The notes beneath the pieces were generated by a model. That model was not told the origin of the DNA. It worked only from the letters and a program-made list of their open reading frames with translations, and searched no databases. A stretch of DNA of 64,000 nt from CALBJU01 sp965247125 (GTDB lineage: Bacteria > Bacteroidota > Rhodothermia > Rhodothermales > UBA10348), in NCBI GenBank assembly GCA_965247125.1, contig CBDFGO010000002.1:806001-870000 (forward strand), given 5' to 3'. Below, piece after piece: positions 17,870 through 27,400 of this stretch. The translations under genes and the position numbers were made by a program. Within the stretch, counting starts at the first letter, position 1; each line of letters opens with the position of its first letter.

Positions 17870-18586
17870 TTGGCCTCGGGAAAACAAATCGGGATAACAA
17901 ACCCTACTGATCAATTGAACTGGATTTACGGAAGCTGGGCGGTCCTGGAGAAAGACATCCGTCTCGAAATGAGGAGTCGCTACGCGCTCAACATGCTGTT
18001 CATGTTCGTACTGTCGTCCCTTCTCCTGATTGCGTTCGCCTCGGGTCAGGACCCCTTGAGTCCACGAATGCAGTCTGTTCTTCTCTGGATTGTTATCGTT
18101 TTTTCAGCTTCCATCGGGCTCGGTCGCTCGTTCGTCGCCGAAGAGGAGCGCGGAACGGTACTGCTACTCCAACTCAATATTCCAGGCAGCCAGGTCTTCG
18201 CCGGCAAACTGATTTTCAATTTCCTGCTGCTGGTGGCGGTAAATCTGGTGGCTGCTTTCGTTTTTCGCGTTCTCCTGAATATGACCATTCAGGATGTGAT
18301 GTTGCTCGCCAGCTCTCTTCTACTGGGCTCGATTGGTCTGGCCGGAGCAACCACCCTGCTGTCGGCCATCATCGCGCGTGCCACCAACAGGGGCCCACTT
18401 CTTCCCGTCCTGCTTTTTCCGCTGCTCGTTCCGCTCCTGCTCTCCGTTGTGAGGGCTTCACGACACGCCCTTTCGGGTGGGCTCGGATGGGCCGAAGTAC
18501 AGGGAGATCTGCTGACGATTGTCGGATTTTCCGGTGTGGTGATCACCGCCGCTTTTTTACTTTTTGACTACGTCTGGACCGACTGA
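17870..18586 (+). CDS. ccmB: Heme exporter/cytochrome c maturation permease CcmB
   Basis: An integral membrane subunit of the CcmABC heme-handling ABC complex of system I cytochrome c maturation. It is up to 238 residues long with six hydrophobic segments. The soluble start ends WAVLEKDIRLEMRSRYALNMLF, and the cytoplasmic loop SFVAEEERGTVLLLQLNIPGSQVFAGKL is the CcmB hallmark. The start is uncertain: TTG at 17870 gives the longest form, and a TTG near 17918 or later starts would shorten the N-terminus to family length. No ATPase gene ccmA is adjacent. ccmC follows after 171 bases. Confidence 0.88.
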   Translation: MASGKQIGITNPTDQLNWIYGSWAVLEKDIRLEMRSRYALNMLFMFVLSSLLLIAFASGQDPLSPRMQSVLLWIVIVFSASIGLGRSFVAEEERGTVLLLQLNIPGSQVFAGKLIFNFLLLVAVNLVAAFVFRVLLNMTIQDVMLLASSLLLGSIGLAGATTLLSAIIARATNRGPLLPVLLFPLLVPLLLSVVRASRHALSGGLGWAEVQGDLLTIVGFSGVVITAAFLLFDYVWTD

Positions 18587-18757
18587 GTGAAGGCGATGTC
18601 AGACAATTCTTCCTGCCATTCGCGAACAATTATTTTGCGCAGGTAGCCCACCCACTGTAACCTTGGATTGAGCGCCGGCTTACGCTGGGTTTCAGTCGGG
18701 CGATCAAAAAACGAGTATTCGCATTTAACCCTTTGATTCCCATCTATCGATACACTC

Positions 18758-19462
18758 GTGGCTGAACCTGTCGTCAACTTAAAGAGGTACCTGCTCGTTC
18801 GAAATCTGGTCATCGGATGGGTGACCTGCGTGGTGCTGGCAGCGTTTCTGCTGAACATTCCGAAGATCAACATCCTCGAGCACACCGCCCGGAACCTGTA
18901 TTTTCACGTTCCAATGTGGTTCACGATGATGGCGGCGGTTTTTGTCTCGGCCTATCACTCGTTCAAAGTGCTAAAAACGGGAGACCTGATTGAGGACATC
19001 CGTGCCCTGCAGGCCGCACGCGTGGGAGCGTTTTTCGGCGTACTGGGGCTCTTGACGGGCATAGTGTGGTCTAAATTCACCTGGTACGTAGGTACTGATG
19101 TCTGGTGGAACATGGATCCGCGGCAGTACATGGTATCGCTCCAACTACTGATATACGGGGCCTATTTCGTGCTTCGATCCGCGCTGGATGATCCCAGAAA
19201 GAGATCACGAATTGCCGCGGTTTACAATCTGTTCGCAGCCACGACTACCCCTTTCCTGCTCTATGTGATACCGAGGCAGATGGAGAGCCTGCATCCCGGC
19301 GCGGAAGGCAATCCTGCGTTCAGTGAAATCACCGACCCTCTGATGCGCCTCGTGTTTTACCCGGCGATCATCGGTTTTATCGGTATTTTCTGGGTTGTTT
19401 ACACGCAGCGGGTCCGAATTTCTTTACTCAAATATCGCGTCACTCAAGACTCTGAAATGTAA
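18758..19462 (+). CDS. ccmC: Cytochrome c maturation protein CcmC (heme-handling, CcsA family)
   Basis: A 234-residue membrane protein with six transmembrane segments that loads heme onto CcmE. The conserved periplasmic histidines are visible in NLYFHVPMWF and near SLHPG. The tryptophan-rich heme-binding segment is present as GTDVWWNMDPRQ (usually WG.WW.WDPR). It starts at GTG (18758-18760). The ccmD-like gene follows 8 bases after the stop, so they should be translated from one message. Confidence 0.92.
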   Translation: MAEPVVNLKRYLLVRNLVIGWVTCVVLAAFLLNIPKINILEHTARNLYFHVPMWFTMMAAVFVSAYHSFKVLKTGDLIEDIRALQAARVGAFFGVLGLLTGIVWSKFTWYVGTDVWWNMDPRQYMVSLQLLIYGAYFVLRSALDDPRKRSRIAAVYNLFAATTTPFLLYVIPRQMESLHPGAEGNPAFSEITDPLMRLVFYPAIIGFIGIFWVVYTQRVRISLLKYRVTQDSEM

Positions 19463-19470
19463 TCCGTCAC

Positions 19471-19752
19471 ATGAATAGTCAACTTGATCAGGACTCACTG
19501 GCCGGCGACCAGGCGGCATCTACCGTCTCAACGGCATTCGACAGCCTCTGGGCGGGTGGGGATATCCCGACGCAAAGCTTGAGCCGAATGGAACAGGTCA
19601 TGTTGGCAGATGACAAGATTTTCGTCGTACTCGCGGTTGTGCTGATCATCTGGGCGGGAATTGTGGTGCTTCTGCTAAGAAATGACAAGCGGCTTCGAGA
19701 CGTGGAACGAAGTGTTGAAGAACGAATTCCAGATCCAGAAGACGAACTGTAA
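19471..19752 (+). CDS. CcmD-like small membrane protein
   Basis: A 93-residue protein with a soluble start, one transmembrane helix at about residues 50-70 (IFVVLAVVLIIWAGIVVLLL) and a charged tail (RNDKRLRDVERSVEERIPDPEDEL). Single-span proteins in this position between ccmC and ccmE are CcmD, which helps release holo-CcmE from CcmABC. Sequence conservation in CcmD is weak, so the call rests on size, topology and place. The N-terminal 45 residues are longer than in Escherichia coli CcmD. Confidence 0.75.
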   Translation: MNSQLDQDSLAGDQAASTVSTAFDSLWAGGDIPTQSLSRMEQVMLADDKIFVVLAVVLIIWAGIVVLLLRNDKRLRDVERSVEERIPDPEDEL

Positions 19753-19791
19753 TTTTTTCAGGTTTGCAGCTAACCTGCTCCAGGTGTGATT

Positions 19792-20211
19792 ATGAAGCCC
19801 AAAACAATCGTTGGCCTTGTCCTGATTCTGGCATTCACGACTCTTCTTTTCGTGAATTTTGGACAGCAGGTTGGTGGATACATGAATTTTGAAGAGGCAC
19901 AGGCCACCGGTACCAAAGCGCATGTCGTCGGAATGTGGCTGGACACCGATACCTTCCGATACGATGCCCGCACCAACGTTTTCTCGTTTCACATGCAGGA
20001 TGATGCGGGAAATATCCGCGAAGTGCGATATCTCAACCCAAAACCAGCAAATTTTGAAGACGCAGAAAAACTCGTCATCGAAGGTGTTGCCGAAGGTGAG
20101 ATATTCATTGCACACAATATTCTCGTCAAATGCCCGTCGAAATACAACGATACGCGGGCATTGCAGGAATTTGAAGCGGAAGCTGCGGCAGAAGCTGGAT
20201 CAGAGACCTGA
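19792..20211 (+). CDS. ccmE: Cytochrome c maturation protein CcmE, cysteine type
   Basis: A 139-residue periplasmic heme chaperone anchored by an N-terminal helix (about 5-22). The OB-fold body shows VGGYMNFEEA, HVVGMW, VFSFHMQDD and VIEGVAEGE. In classical CcmE a histidine in HDENY binds heme covalently. Here that place reads KCPSKYN, a Cys-x3-Tyr motif with Cys114 and Tyr118. Cysteine-type CcmE is known from Desulfovibrio-like bacteria and archaea. The ATG at 19792 is chosen because CAGGTG precedes it; a GTG two codons earlier is possible. ccmF and ccmH are not in the window. Confidence 0.9.
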   Translation: MKPKTIVGLVLILAFTTLLFVNFGQQVGGYMNFEEAQATGTKAHVVGMWLDTDTFRYDARTNVFSFHMQDDAGNIREVRYLNPKPANFEDAEKLVIEGVAEGEIFIAHNILVKCPSKYNDTRALQEFEAEAAAEAGSET

Positions 20212-20223
20212 TCCTCGCTCCCT

Positions 20224-21636
20224 TTAGAGGTAGAGCCAGTCGGCCAGCAGGAAGAACACGAATATTCCCAGAATGTCGTTGCTGGTCGTTATGAAGGGCC
20301 CAGTGGCGATGGCCGGGTCGATTCCAAGTTTGTCAAGAAACAGCGGCGTCATCGCGCCAATAGTTGTAGCCAGGACGATAACAATCAGAAGGGCGGTCGA
20401 GGCTGTGTACGCCAGCTGAGTTGGAGAGGCAACTTGATCCGGAAAAGCGGGGCCCACAATAAGAATACCCAGTCCGAGTACGACCGACGCCACGAGGCCG
20501 TTGAGCAGGGCGACGGAGAGCTCTTTTTGTAGTCGCTTCTTGATATCGGAAGCCCAGATGTCACCAGAAGCCAGGCCCTGTACGGCTATCGCGGAACTCT
20601 GAATTCCGGCATTTCCCGCCGTCGCCATGACGATGGGAATGAATCCAGCCAGGATCGAAGCCGCAGCTAACGAGGCTTCAAAAGAGATGATGACCAGCGC
20701 AGCTAGGGAAGCACCGACGAGACCAACCAGCAGCCATGGAAGTCGACCGCGCATTATCCGAAAGACGGAATCCGTGGCTTCTTCGCCTCCAGCCACACCC
20801 GACATTCTCTGAATATCTTCCTCCGCTTCGTCTCGAATCACGTCCACAATATCATCGATGGTTATCCGGCCTACCAGGCGGCCATTCCCATCGATTACCG
20901 GAAGGGTGATCAAGTCGTAGCGCTCCATCAGGCGGGCCACCTCTTCCTGATCCATGTCTGTCGGAACGGAAACGATATCGTCGTTCATGATTTCCGATAT
21001 GTGGGCGCTGGCACGAGAAAGAAGCAGCTTCTTCATCGTGACGATCCCCTTCAGATGCCCCGGTCCATCCACAACAAACAGCATGAAGATATCTGCGATG
21101 GCGTCCGCGTTGACACGAACTTCTTCGGTGGCTTCGGCGACAGTAAAGTCGCTGCGTACCGCCACGAATTCCGTGGCCATGAGTCCACCAGCGGTGTCCT
21201 CGTCATGAGAGAGTAATTCTTTGACATCCTCGGCGTCTTCCAGGGCACCGATAATCTCTTTGGCTACGTCGAGCGGGAGGTCGGCGAGCACATCGGCAGC
21301 GTCGTCCGTTTCCAGCTCGTCGATCATTGCCGTCAGACGCTCATGTGGAATGTCGTCTGCCAGGCCTGCGCGAAAATCATCATCCAGCTCTGCCAGTACC
21401 TCTCCGCCCATATCCGCAGGCAGCCACTCCAGTGCTTCCCGCGCCAGGTCTTTCGAGAGGTGACTCAGGATTCTGGCGAGATCCGCCGGGTGTAAATCGG
21501 TCAGGACGTTGAGGACCATGCCTCGTTGACCGGTCTCAATCAGCGAGGAGATATCTTCTACGAGTTCTGCGTCGACCTCAATGGGGCCGCTCAGACGCGC
21601 CGGATCTTCCAGTGATGTGTTGCTGGCTGGTTCCAT
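20224..21636 (-). CDS. mgtE: Magnesium transporter MgtE
   Basis: A 470-residue Mg2+ channel/transporter. The N-terminal cytoplasmic helical domain (about 20-140; repeats such as HPADLARILSHLSKDLA and DDAADVLADLP) is followed by two CBS domains (about 145-270). The MgtE membrane domain (about 290-470) has five helices and the pore-lining segment MATAGNAGIQSSA. Cytoplasmic Mg2+ binding to the N and CBS domains normally closes the channel. The terminal sequence ends LLADWLYL. It is convergent with ccmE (12 bases apart). Confidence 0.95.
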   Translation of the reverse strand: MEPASNTSLEDPARLSGPIEVDAELVEDISSLIETGQRGMVLNVLTDLHPADLARILSHLSKDLAREALEWLPADMGGEVLAELDDDFRAGLADDIPHERLTAMIDELETDDAADVLADLPLDVAKEIIGALEDAEDVKELLSHDEDTAGGLMATEFVAVRSDFTVAEATEEVRVNADAIADIFMLFVVDGPGHLKGIVTMKKLLLSRASAHISEIMNDDIVSVPTDMDQEEVARLMERYDLITLPVIDGNGRLVGRITIDDIVDVIRDEAEEDIQRMSGVAGGEEATDSVFRIMRGRLPWLLVGLVGASLAALVIISFEASLAAASILAGFIPIVMATAGNAGIQSSAIAVQGLASGDIWASDIKKRLQKELSVALLNGLVASVVLGLGILIVGPAFPDQVASPTQLAYTASTALLIVIVLATTIGAMTPLFLDKLGIDPAIATGPFITTSNDILGIFVFFLLADWLYL

Positions 21637-21642
21637 GTCATG

Positions 21643-21668
21643 GACTGAACACTGTGACTGAACACTGT
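21643..21668. repeat. Tandem duplication, 13 bp x 2, upstream of mgtE
   Basis: GACTGAACACTGT occurs twice in direct succession (21643-21655 and 21656-21668), directly upstream of the mgtE start codon. It would lie in the mgtE leader and may shift the position of any ribosome site. Confidence 0.9.
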
Positions 21669-21743
21669 GGTAGGCCTTCGGATATCGAAACCGGAATTCA
21701 AGGCCGCGAAGCCCGGTCCCGGCGCGATCCGTTGATCATCAAA

Positions 21744-22520
21744 TCAAGCGTCGTGAAGATAGAGTGCCAGTTGGACAAAGTCCTCAGGCGAAAGCTCTTC
21801 GGCTCGTTTCGGGGCAACATCCTCGGGGAGAGGCTTCCCTGTCTCCTCCACAATGGCTGCAAGGCTGTTCCTGAGCGTTTTTCTACGCTGATTGAAGGCG
21901 GTCCGGATGACCTTTCTCAGCCAGGCTGAGTCTACCCCCGATTCGGGAGGCCGCTCCGAAAAGTCGAGCCGAACTACCGCGCTCCGTACGTCGGGCCGGG
22001 GGAAGAACACGTTTCGGGAGACTGGAAATAGCAGTTTCGGCCGGCAAGAATGCTGAACAGCTACCGAGAGGATTCCGTACTCCTTGGTTCGCGGCGCGGC
22101 AACGAGCCGCGCCGCGACCTCATACTGCATCATAATAACCGCTTCTTTCATGGTTTCAGCTGCGTCCAGGAGCGAAAAAAGAATCTGAGAGGTGATGTAG
22201 TAGGGAAGATTCCCGACAACCGACAACCGCTCACCATTCTGCTCCCTGGCATATTCGGTCCAATCGAAGGTGAGCACGTCACCATGAATCACGTGTACGT
22301 CCGGAAGAATCTGACGCAGATGATCGACAGCCCGCTCATCGACTTCTATTGCGATGAGTCGCGCATAGCGCTCAGCCAGAATGCGGGTAAGCGCACCAGT
22401 GCCCGGACCGATCTCCACCACCAGGTCATCGGCCTCAGCCTCAAGCGAACCGACGATTTTACGAATGGTGTTCGGATCCTGAAGAAAATTCTGGCCCAGT
22501 CGTTTGATGGGTTTGAGCAC
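21744..22520 (-). CDS. rsmA: 16S rRNA (adenine1518-N6/adenine1519-N6)-dimethyltransferase
   Basis: KsgA/RsmA dimethylates two adenines near the 3' end of 16S rRNA during small-subunit maturation. The protein has 258 residues, the normal size. Visible motifs are LGQNFLQDPNTIRKIV at the N-terminus, the SAM-binding VEIGPGTGALTRILAE (about 36-51), HGDVLTFDW and the catalytic NLPYYITSQI. The C-terminal helical domain includes FNQRRKTLRNSL. The TPR-protein gene lies 5 bases upstream on the same strand and is probably co-transcribed. Confidence 0.95.
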   Translation of the reverse strand: MLKPIKRLGQNFLQDPNTIRKIVGSLEAEADDLVVEIGPGTGALTRILAERYARLIAIEVDERAVDHLRQILPDVHVIHGDVLTFDWTEYAREQNGERLSVVGNLPYYITSQILFSLLDAAETMKEAVIMMQYEVAARLVAAPRTKEYGILSVAVQHSCRPKLLFPVSRNVFFPRPDVRSAVVRLDFSERPPESGVDSAWLRKVIRTAFNQRRKTLRNSLAAIVEETGKPLPEDVAPKRAEELSPEDFVQLALYLHDA

Positions 22521-22525
22521 CTACA

Positions 22526-23737
22526 TCAACCTCCAAACGGCGTTTTGAGGTAGCGACGAGCCAATTCTCGAGAATTCGAGTATTCCTTCAGGCCCAGGAC
22601 GCGGTTGTAAGCGTGCTCAGCTTCTGCTCTGCGGCCAAGCACATCCAGCACCATCCCCTTTTGAAGTGTCGCGTTGACACGGAAATACGAGTCGTGGCTG
22701 AAGCCGGATTCCAGCTCGAGTGCCATATCGAAGTGAGAAAGCGCAACATGCAGGGAGTCCACTCGCCTTTCGTCCCTGCCCAGATAATAGTGTGCCTGCG
22801 AGGCCAGTGGCTTCACATAGCCTGCCTTACCCGCTCCAAAAAACTGTATGACACGCTCAAACACAGGGCGGGCTGCCTTTGACTGGCCCCACCTGTAATG
22901 AATTCGTCCCTGCAGCACGTGAAACAGAGCGTTGTCTGGGTAACGATCTCGCAAAACGCCAATGTAGGCCATGCTTTCCCGGTAGTTCGGCTCGAACACC
23001 GTGTAGATCTGCAGTAGAAAATACGCGGCTTCGGCGGAAGCGAACCGCCCATGCTCGGCAGCCAACTTCAGTCGCTTGAGTCCACGCGCGCTGTCTCCGT
23101 CCGGGAAAAAAAACATCAACGGTTTCACGATAGGGTACTTCCGTGGAATGGCGTCGGCGAAGTAATCATACACACCCACACCAAAAAGGAGGTCGGCATT
23201 ACTGGTATCCGCGTCCGCAATTTCAAAGACGTCATCCAGCGCAGATTTTCCGTCCTGCGCGGCTGCCAGCCACTCGTGTCGGTCTGAAAGCAATCTTCCC
23301 CTGAATCCGTACGCCGCGGTTTTAAAGAACATCGCGTCGAAAGCATATCGGGGGTCACTCTCCAGCTGACTGGAAAGCTCGATTACCCGATTCATTTCCA
23401 TCAGAAACGCCTGATCCAGAGAGGTGTCCTTCACCGAAAGGGTTGGAAGGATCTGCCACCAGATGGTCAGCGAGTGTAAAAACGGTCCAACTGGATGCTC
23501 GGGGTAACGCGACTCGATCAACGAAAAGAGGGAATCGGCCTGCTCGTAGCGCATATTGTAGAGATGGTCCAGAGACTCATCGGCCCACCCGAGAAGGTCC
23601 GGTTCGCTCAGAATTGAACCCTCGATGGGGATCGTCCAGGCCTTTTCGAGCGGTGCGCTCGAGGTCTGCGCAACGGCGTCCACGAGCGGAGCAAAAGGAA
23701 TCAGGAGGACAAGGATATATGAGCGGTAGAGGAGCAC
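22526..23737 (-). CDS. Exported tetratricopeptide-repeat protein of unknown function
   Basis: A 403-residue protein with an N-terminal signal (about residues 1-24, ending VDAVAQ), followed by helical repeats with the TPR spacing. Examples are NMRYEQADSLFSLIESRYPEHPVG, ALFHVLQGRIHYRWGQSKAARPVFERV and LQKGMVLDVLGRRAEAEHAYNRVL. It is likely periplasmic or outer-membrane associated and serves protein contacts. Nothing in it is catalytic. It lies 5 bases upstream of rsmA and 40 bases downstream of bioY on the same strand, but no shared function is evident. Such TPR proteins are common in Bacteroidota. Confidence 0.75.
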   Translation of the reverse strand: MLLYRSYILVLLIPFAPLVDAVAQTSSAPLEKAWTIPIEGSILSEPDLLGWADESLDHLYNMRYEQADSLFSLIESRYPEHPVGPFLHSLTIWWQILPTLSVKDTSLDQAFLMEMNRVIELSSQLESDPRYAFDAMFFKTAAYGFRGRLLSDRHEWLAAAQDGKSALDDVFEIADADTSNADLLFGVGVYDYFADAIPRKYPIVKPLMFFFPDGDSARGLKRLKLAAEHGRFASAEAAYFLLQIYTVFEPNYRESMAYIGVLRDRYPDNALFHVLQGRIHYRWGQSKAARPVFERVIQFFGAGKAGYVKPLASQAHYYLGRDERRVDSLHVALSHFDMALELESGFSHDSYFRVNATLQKGMVLDVLGRRAEAEHAYNRVLGLKEYSNSRELARRYLKTPFGG

Positions 23738-23777
23738 TTGCCGTCAACAAGATGCCTCCAACCCCAGTTCCTTCTAA

Positions 23778-24368
23778 TTATCCCCGTTTGGTCAGAGACC
23801 GCGTTCCCTGATAAATGAGGCCCACGAGAAGAATTTTCGCAAGATCGACCGGCACAAATCGAAGCCATCCTTTGTCGATGGATTCGAACCAGGTCACATG
23901 TTCAGCCGCGTAATGAAGCCAGCCCACTCCAAGCACAAATAGCGTGAGTGATCCCACTATCATCGAGAGAACGCTTCCGCCCATGCCATTCCAGCGTTTT
24001 GAAGCAAAGCCAATGGCGGCGGCTGAAAGGGGGTAGGCCAGAAGATATCCCGCCGTAATGGCTCCAAAAAGATACGCTGGGCCGGATCCATCACCTGCGT
24101 AAACGGGCAGAAAAAGGCCAACAAGGAGGTACAGTCCCTGAGCAAGCATTCCATTTCTCCATCCCAGATACAGGCCACTTCCGTAGACCGCCAGCGTCTG
24201 GAGTGTGAACGGTACTTCCCACAGGTAGAGCCTGAACTGAGCTCCGAGGGCGGTCAGAGCTGCAAACCCGACAATGCCCAGCATCTGCATAGTCACAGAG
24301 GCTGAGCCGCTGCGAAGGTCGTCGATAGTCGAGACGCTGGTCGTCCGAAGTCCCAGAATAGATTCCAT
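23778..24368 (-). CDS. bioY: Biotin transporter S component BioY
   Basis: A 196-residue membrane protein with about six helices. The BioY signature is clear: the segment VPFTLQTLAVYGSGLYLGWRNG, the glycine-rich turn and FGAITAGYLLAYPLSA. BioY binds biotin and works with an ECF energising module or alone. No ECF ATPase or T protein is adjacent. No BirA box was recognised in the 115 bases upstream. The first 24 residues are polar and longer than usual, so a later start is possible. Confidence 0.9.
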   Translation of the reverse strand: MESILGLRTTSVSTIDDLRSGSASVTMQMLGIVGFAALTALGAQFRLYLWEVPFTLQTLAVYGSGLYLGWRNGMLAQGLYLLVGLFLPVYAGDGSGPAYLFGAITAGYLLAYPLSAAAIGFASKRWNGMGGSVLSMIVGSLTLFVLGVGWLHYAAEHVTWFESIDKGWLRFVPVDLAKILLVGLIYQGTRSLTKRG

Positions 24369-24483
24369 AATGTCTAGGCCGATGTACAGGTATAGGGTGG
24401 CTGCGCCCGATGTTGGGAGAAAGACGGCCGCAAGATAGGAAGCATTATGAACTAAAATCGGGGCCTGGTCGCCTCCGAAGGGA

Positions 24484-27400
24484 TCAGAGAGACGAACCCT
24501 CCCTAGCGCGCTCGTAGTTCAGCCGGGACTCGAGCCATTTTTCTGTGGTGCTTATCTCAATGCCTTTCCGCCGGGCATAGTCCGCAGCCTGATCGCGCGC
24601 AATCTTGCCCACATTGAAGTATGCAGCTTCCGGGTGGCAGAAGAACAGTCCGCAGACGGAAGCTGCGGGCAACATCGCGAGATGTTCGGTGAGCTCTATT
24701 CCCGTCGTAGCTGGCACGTCCAGAATATCCCAGATTGTTTCTTTTTCCGTGTGATCGGGCTGCGCCGGATAGCCGGGTGCCGGTCGGATACCCCTGTATT
24801 TTTCGGCGATGAGCTCGTCTTTCGAGTGGCGCTCCAGCTTTTCATACCCCCATAGCTCCCGACGTGCGACTTCGTGCACGTACTCGGCGAACGCCTCGGC
24901 CAGTCGATCTGCGAGAGCCTTAATAAGAATGGCGCGGTAATCGTCGTGGTCGGCTTCGTAGGCTGCAACCAGTTCGGATACTCCATGACCCGATGTCACG
25001 GCAAACATTCCAACATGGCTCTGGATCTCGTCCGTTGAAGGAGACACAAAATCAGCCAGCGCGCGGTTCGGTTTTCCTTTTGATTTTTGGGATTGCTGCC
25101 GCAGGGAATACAGCAGCCTCTGGCCTCCCTCGATCTCAAGTGCGATGTCGTCGCCAACCGAATGCGCCGGAAAGAGTCCGACGACTCCTTTCGGCGACAG
25201 GAGATCCCCGTCGGTAAGTTCATCCAACATCTCGTTCGCATCGTCGAACAACCGACGCGCCGCTTCTCCCCTTTTGTCATCATCCAGAATAGCTGGATAC
25301 TTGCCCTTCATCTCCCACGCCTGGAAAAAAGGCGTCCAGTCGATGAAGGGACGTAGGTCGCTCACGCTGACTTCGTCGAACAGTCGAATCCCGGTATCTC
25401 TCGGTTTCGGATCGGTTTCCAGAGAGAATGAGAGCCGTAGGGGGTTTGACCTGGCCTCAGAAATTGAGAGATACTTTTCGCGGCGGGTTCTATTCTCGTG
25501 TCGATCTCGCAGCTTTCCGTAGGAATCCCTGGTGCGGTGCACAAATTCGTCTCTCGTTTCATCCGAGAGGAGGCTGCCAACCACCGTGACACTGCGCGAA
25601 GCATCCAATACGTGAATGACCGGAGCCTGACGAGCAGGCTCAATCTTTACGGCGGTATGCATTTCTGATGTCGTCGCGCCTCCGATGAGGAGCGGAAGGT
25701 CGATACCGCGGCGTTGCATTTCGCTCGCAACATGGACCATTTCGTCCAGAGAGGGGGTGATCAAGCCGCTCAACCCAACTGCATCCACCTCGTGTTTAAG
25801 TGCTTCATCTAGAATTTTTTCCGCCGGAACCATTACGCCAAGATCAATGATCTCGTAATTATTGCACCCCAGCACCACTCCCACAATATTTTTGCCGATA
25901 TCATGGACATCTCCCTTCACCGTGGCCATCAGGATTCTGACCGGTTTTTGTCCTTCCCCGACTTCCTCTTTTTCAGCTTCGATGAACGGTGTCAACCAGG
26001 CGACAGCCTTCTTCATCACGCGCGCACTCTTTACAACCTGAGGCAAGAACATTTTTCCGTCCCCGAATAGATCTCCAACACGATTCATTCCGGCCATCAA
26101 AGGGCCTTCAATCACGCGAATAGCCTTCTCGTACTTCAGCCTCGCCTCCTCGGTATCCTCTTCGATGAACTCCACGACGCCCTTCACCAGCGAATATTTC
26201 AATCGCTCTTCGACTGATTCAAGTCTCCACGCAAGCACTTCTTCTTCGTTCTCATCCTTCTTTCCGACGACCCTCTCGGCCAGATCCACCAGCCGCTCGG
26301 TCGCTTCTTCATCGCGGTTGAACAGGACATCTTCGATGGCCTTGAGCAGGTCGGCCGGGATGTCATCGTATAGGGTAACCTGTCCGGCATTGACTATCCC
26401 CATGTCCATTCCGGCCTGAATGGCGTGATACAGGAAGACCGTGTGCATGGCTTCCCGAACCGTGTCGTTTCCTCGAAACGAGAAGGAGAGATTGGAGACT
26501 CCGCCTGACACCTGGACCCCGGGCAGATTTTTCTTGATCCACCGCGTCGCCTCCAGATAGTCCATCGCATAGCGATTGTGTTCGGGAATTCCCGTCGCTA
26601 CGGCGAAAATATTCGGATCAAAAATGATGTCTTCCGGAGGAAACTCGAGCTCTTTGGTTAGAATGTTGTAAGCCCGCTGACATATCTCTTTTCGACGGTC
26701 AGCCGTCTCTGCTTGGCCTTTCTCGTCAAATGCCATCACAATTACGGCGGCGCCATACATTCGGGCTCGCCGGGCTTGCTCCCGAAACGGACCCTCTCCC
26801 TCCTTCAGACTTATCGAATTGACGATGGACTTGCCCTGCACGCAACGTAATCCTGCTTCGATAACGTCCCATTTGGACGAGTCGACAACAACCGGAACGC
26901 GAGCGATGTCCGGCTCGGCAGCAATCAGGTTCAAGAACCGGGTGATCGCATTTTCTGAATCCAGCAGGCCCTCATCCATGTTCACGTCGATCAGCTGCGC
27001 ACCGTTTTCAACCTGCTGAAGAGCGACCGACACCGCTTCATCATAGTTGTCTTCCCTGATCAGTCGTGCGAAGCGACGTGAGCCCGTCACATTGGTGCGT
27101 TCTCCAATGTTGACAAAATTCAGGTTCTCTCGGAATATGAAGGGCTCGAGCCCGGATGTCCGCAGTGTCATCTCGGTGGAGGGCATTTCTCGCGGTGGAT
27201 GTTTTGACGCAGCGTCTGCGATAGCCCGAATGTGGTCAGCGGTCGTACCGCAGCACCCCCCGACAATATTCAGAAAGCCGTCAGCGGCGTATGCATCCAC
27301 CTGAGAAGCCATGAATTCGGCCGTCTCGTCGTATCCTCCGAACTCGTTTGGAAGACCCGCATTCGGATACAAACTCGTCAGAACCGGGGCGATGTTCGAC

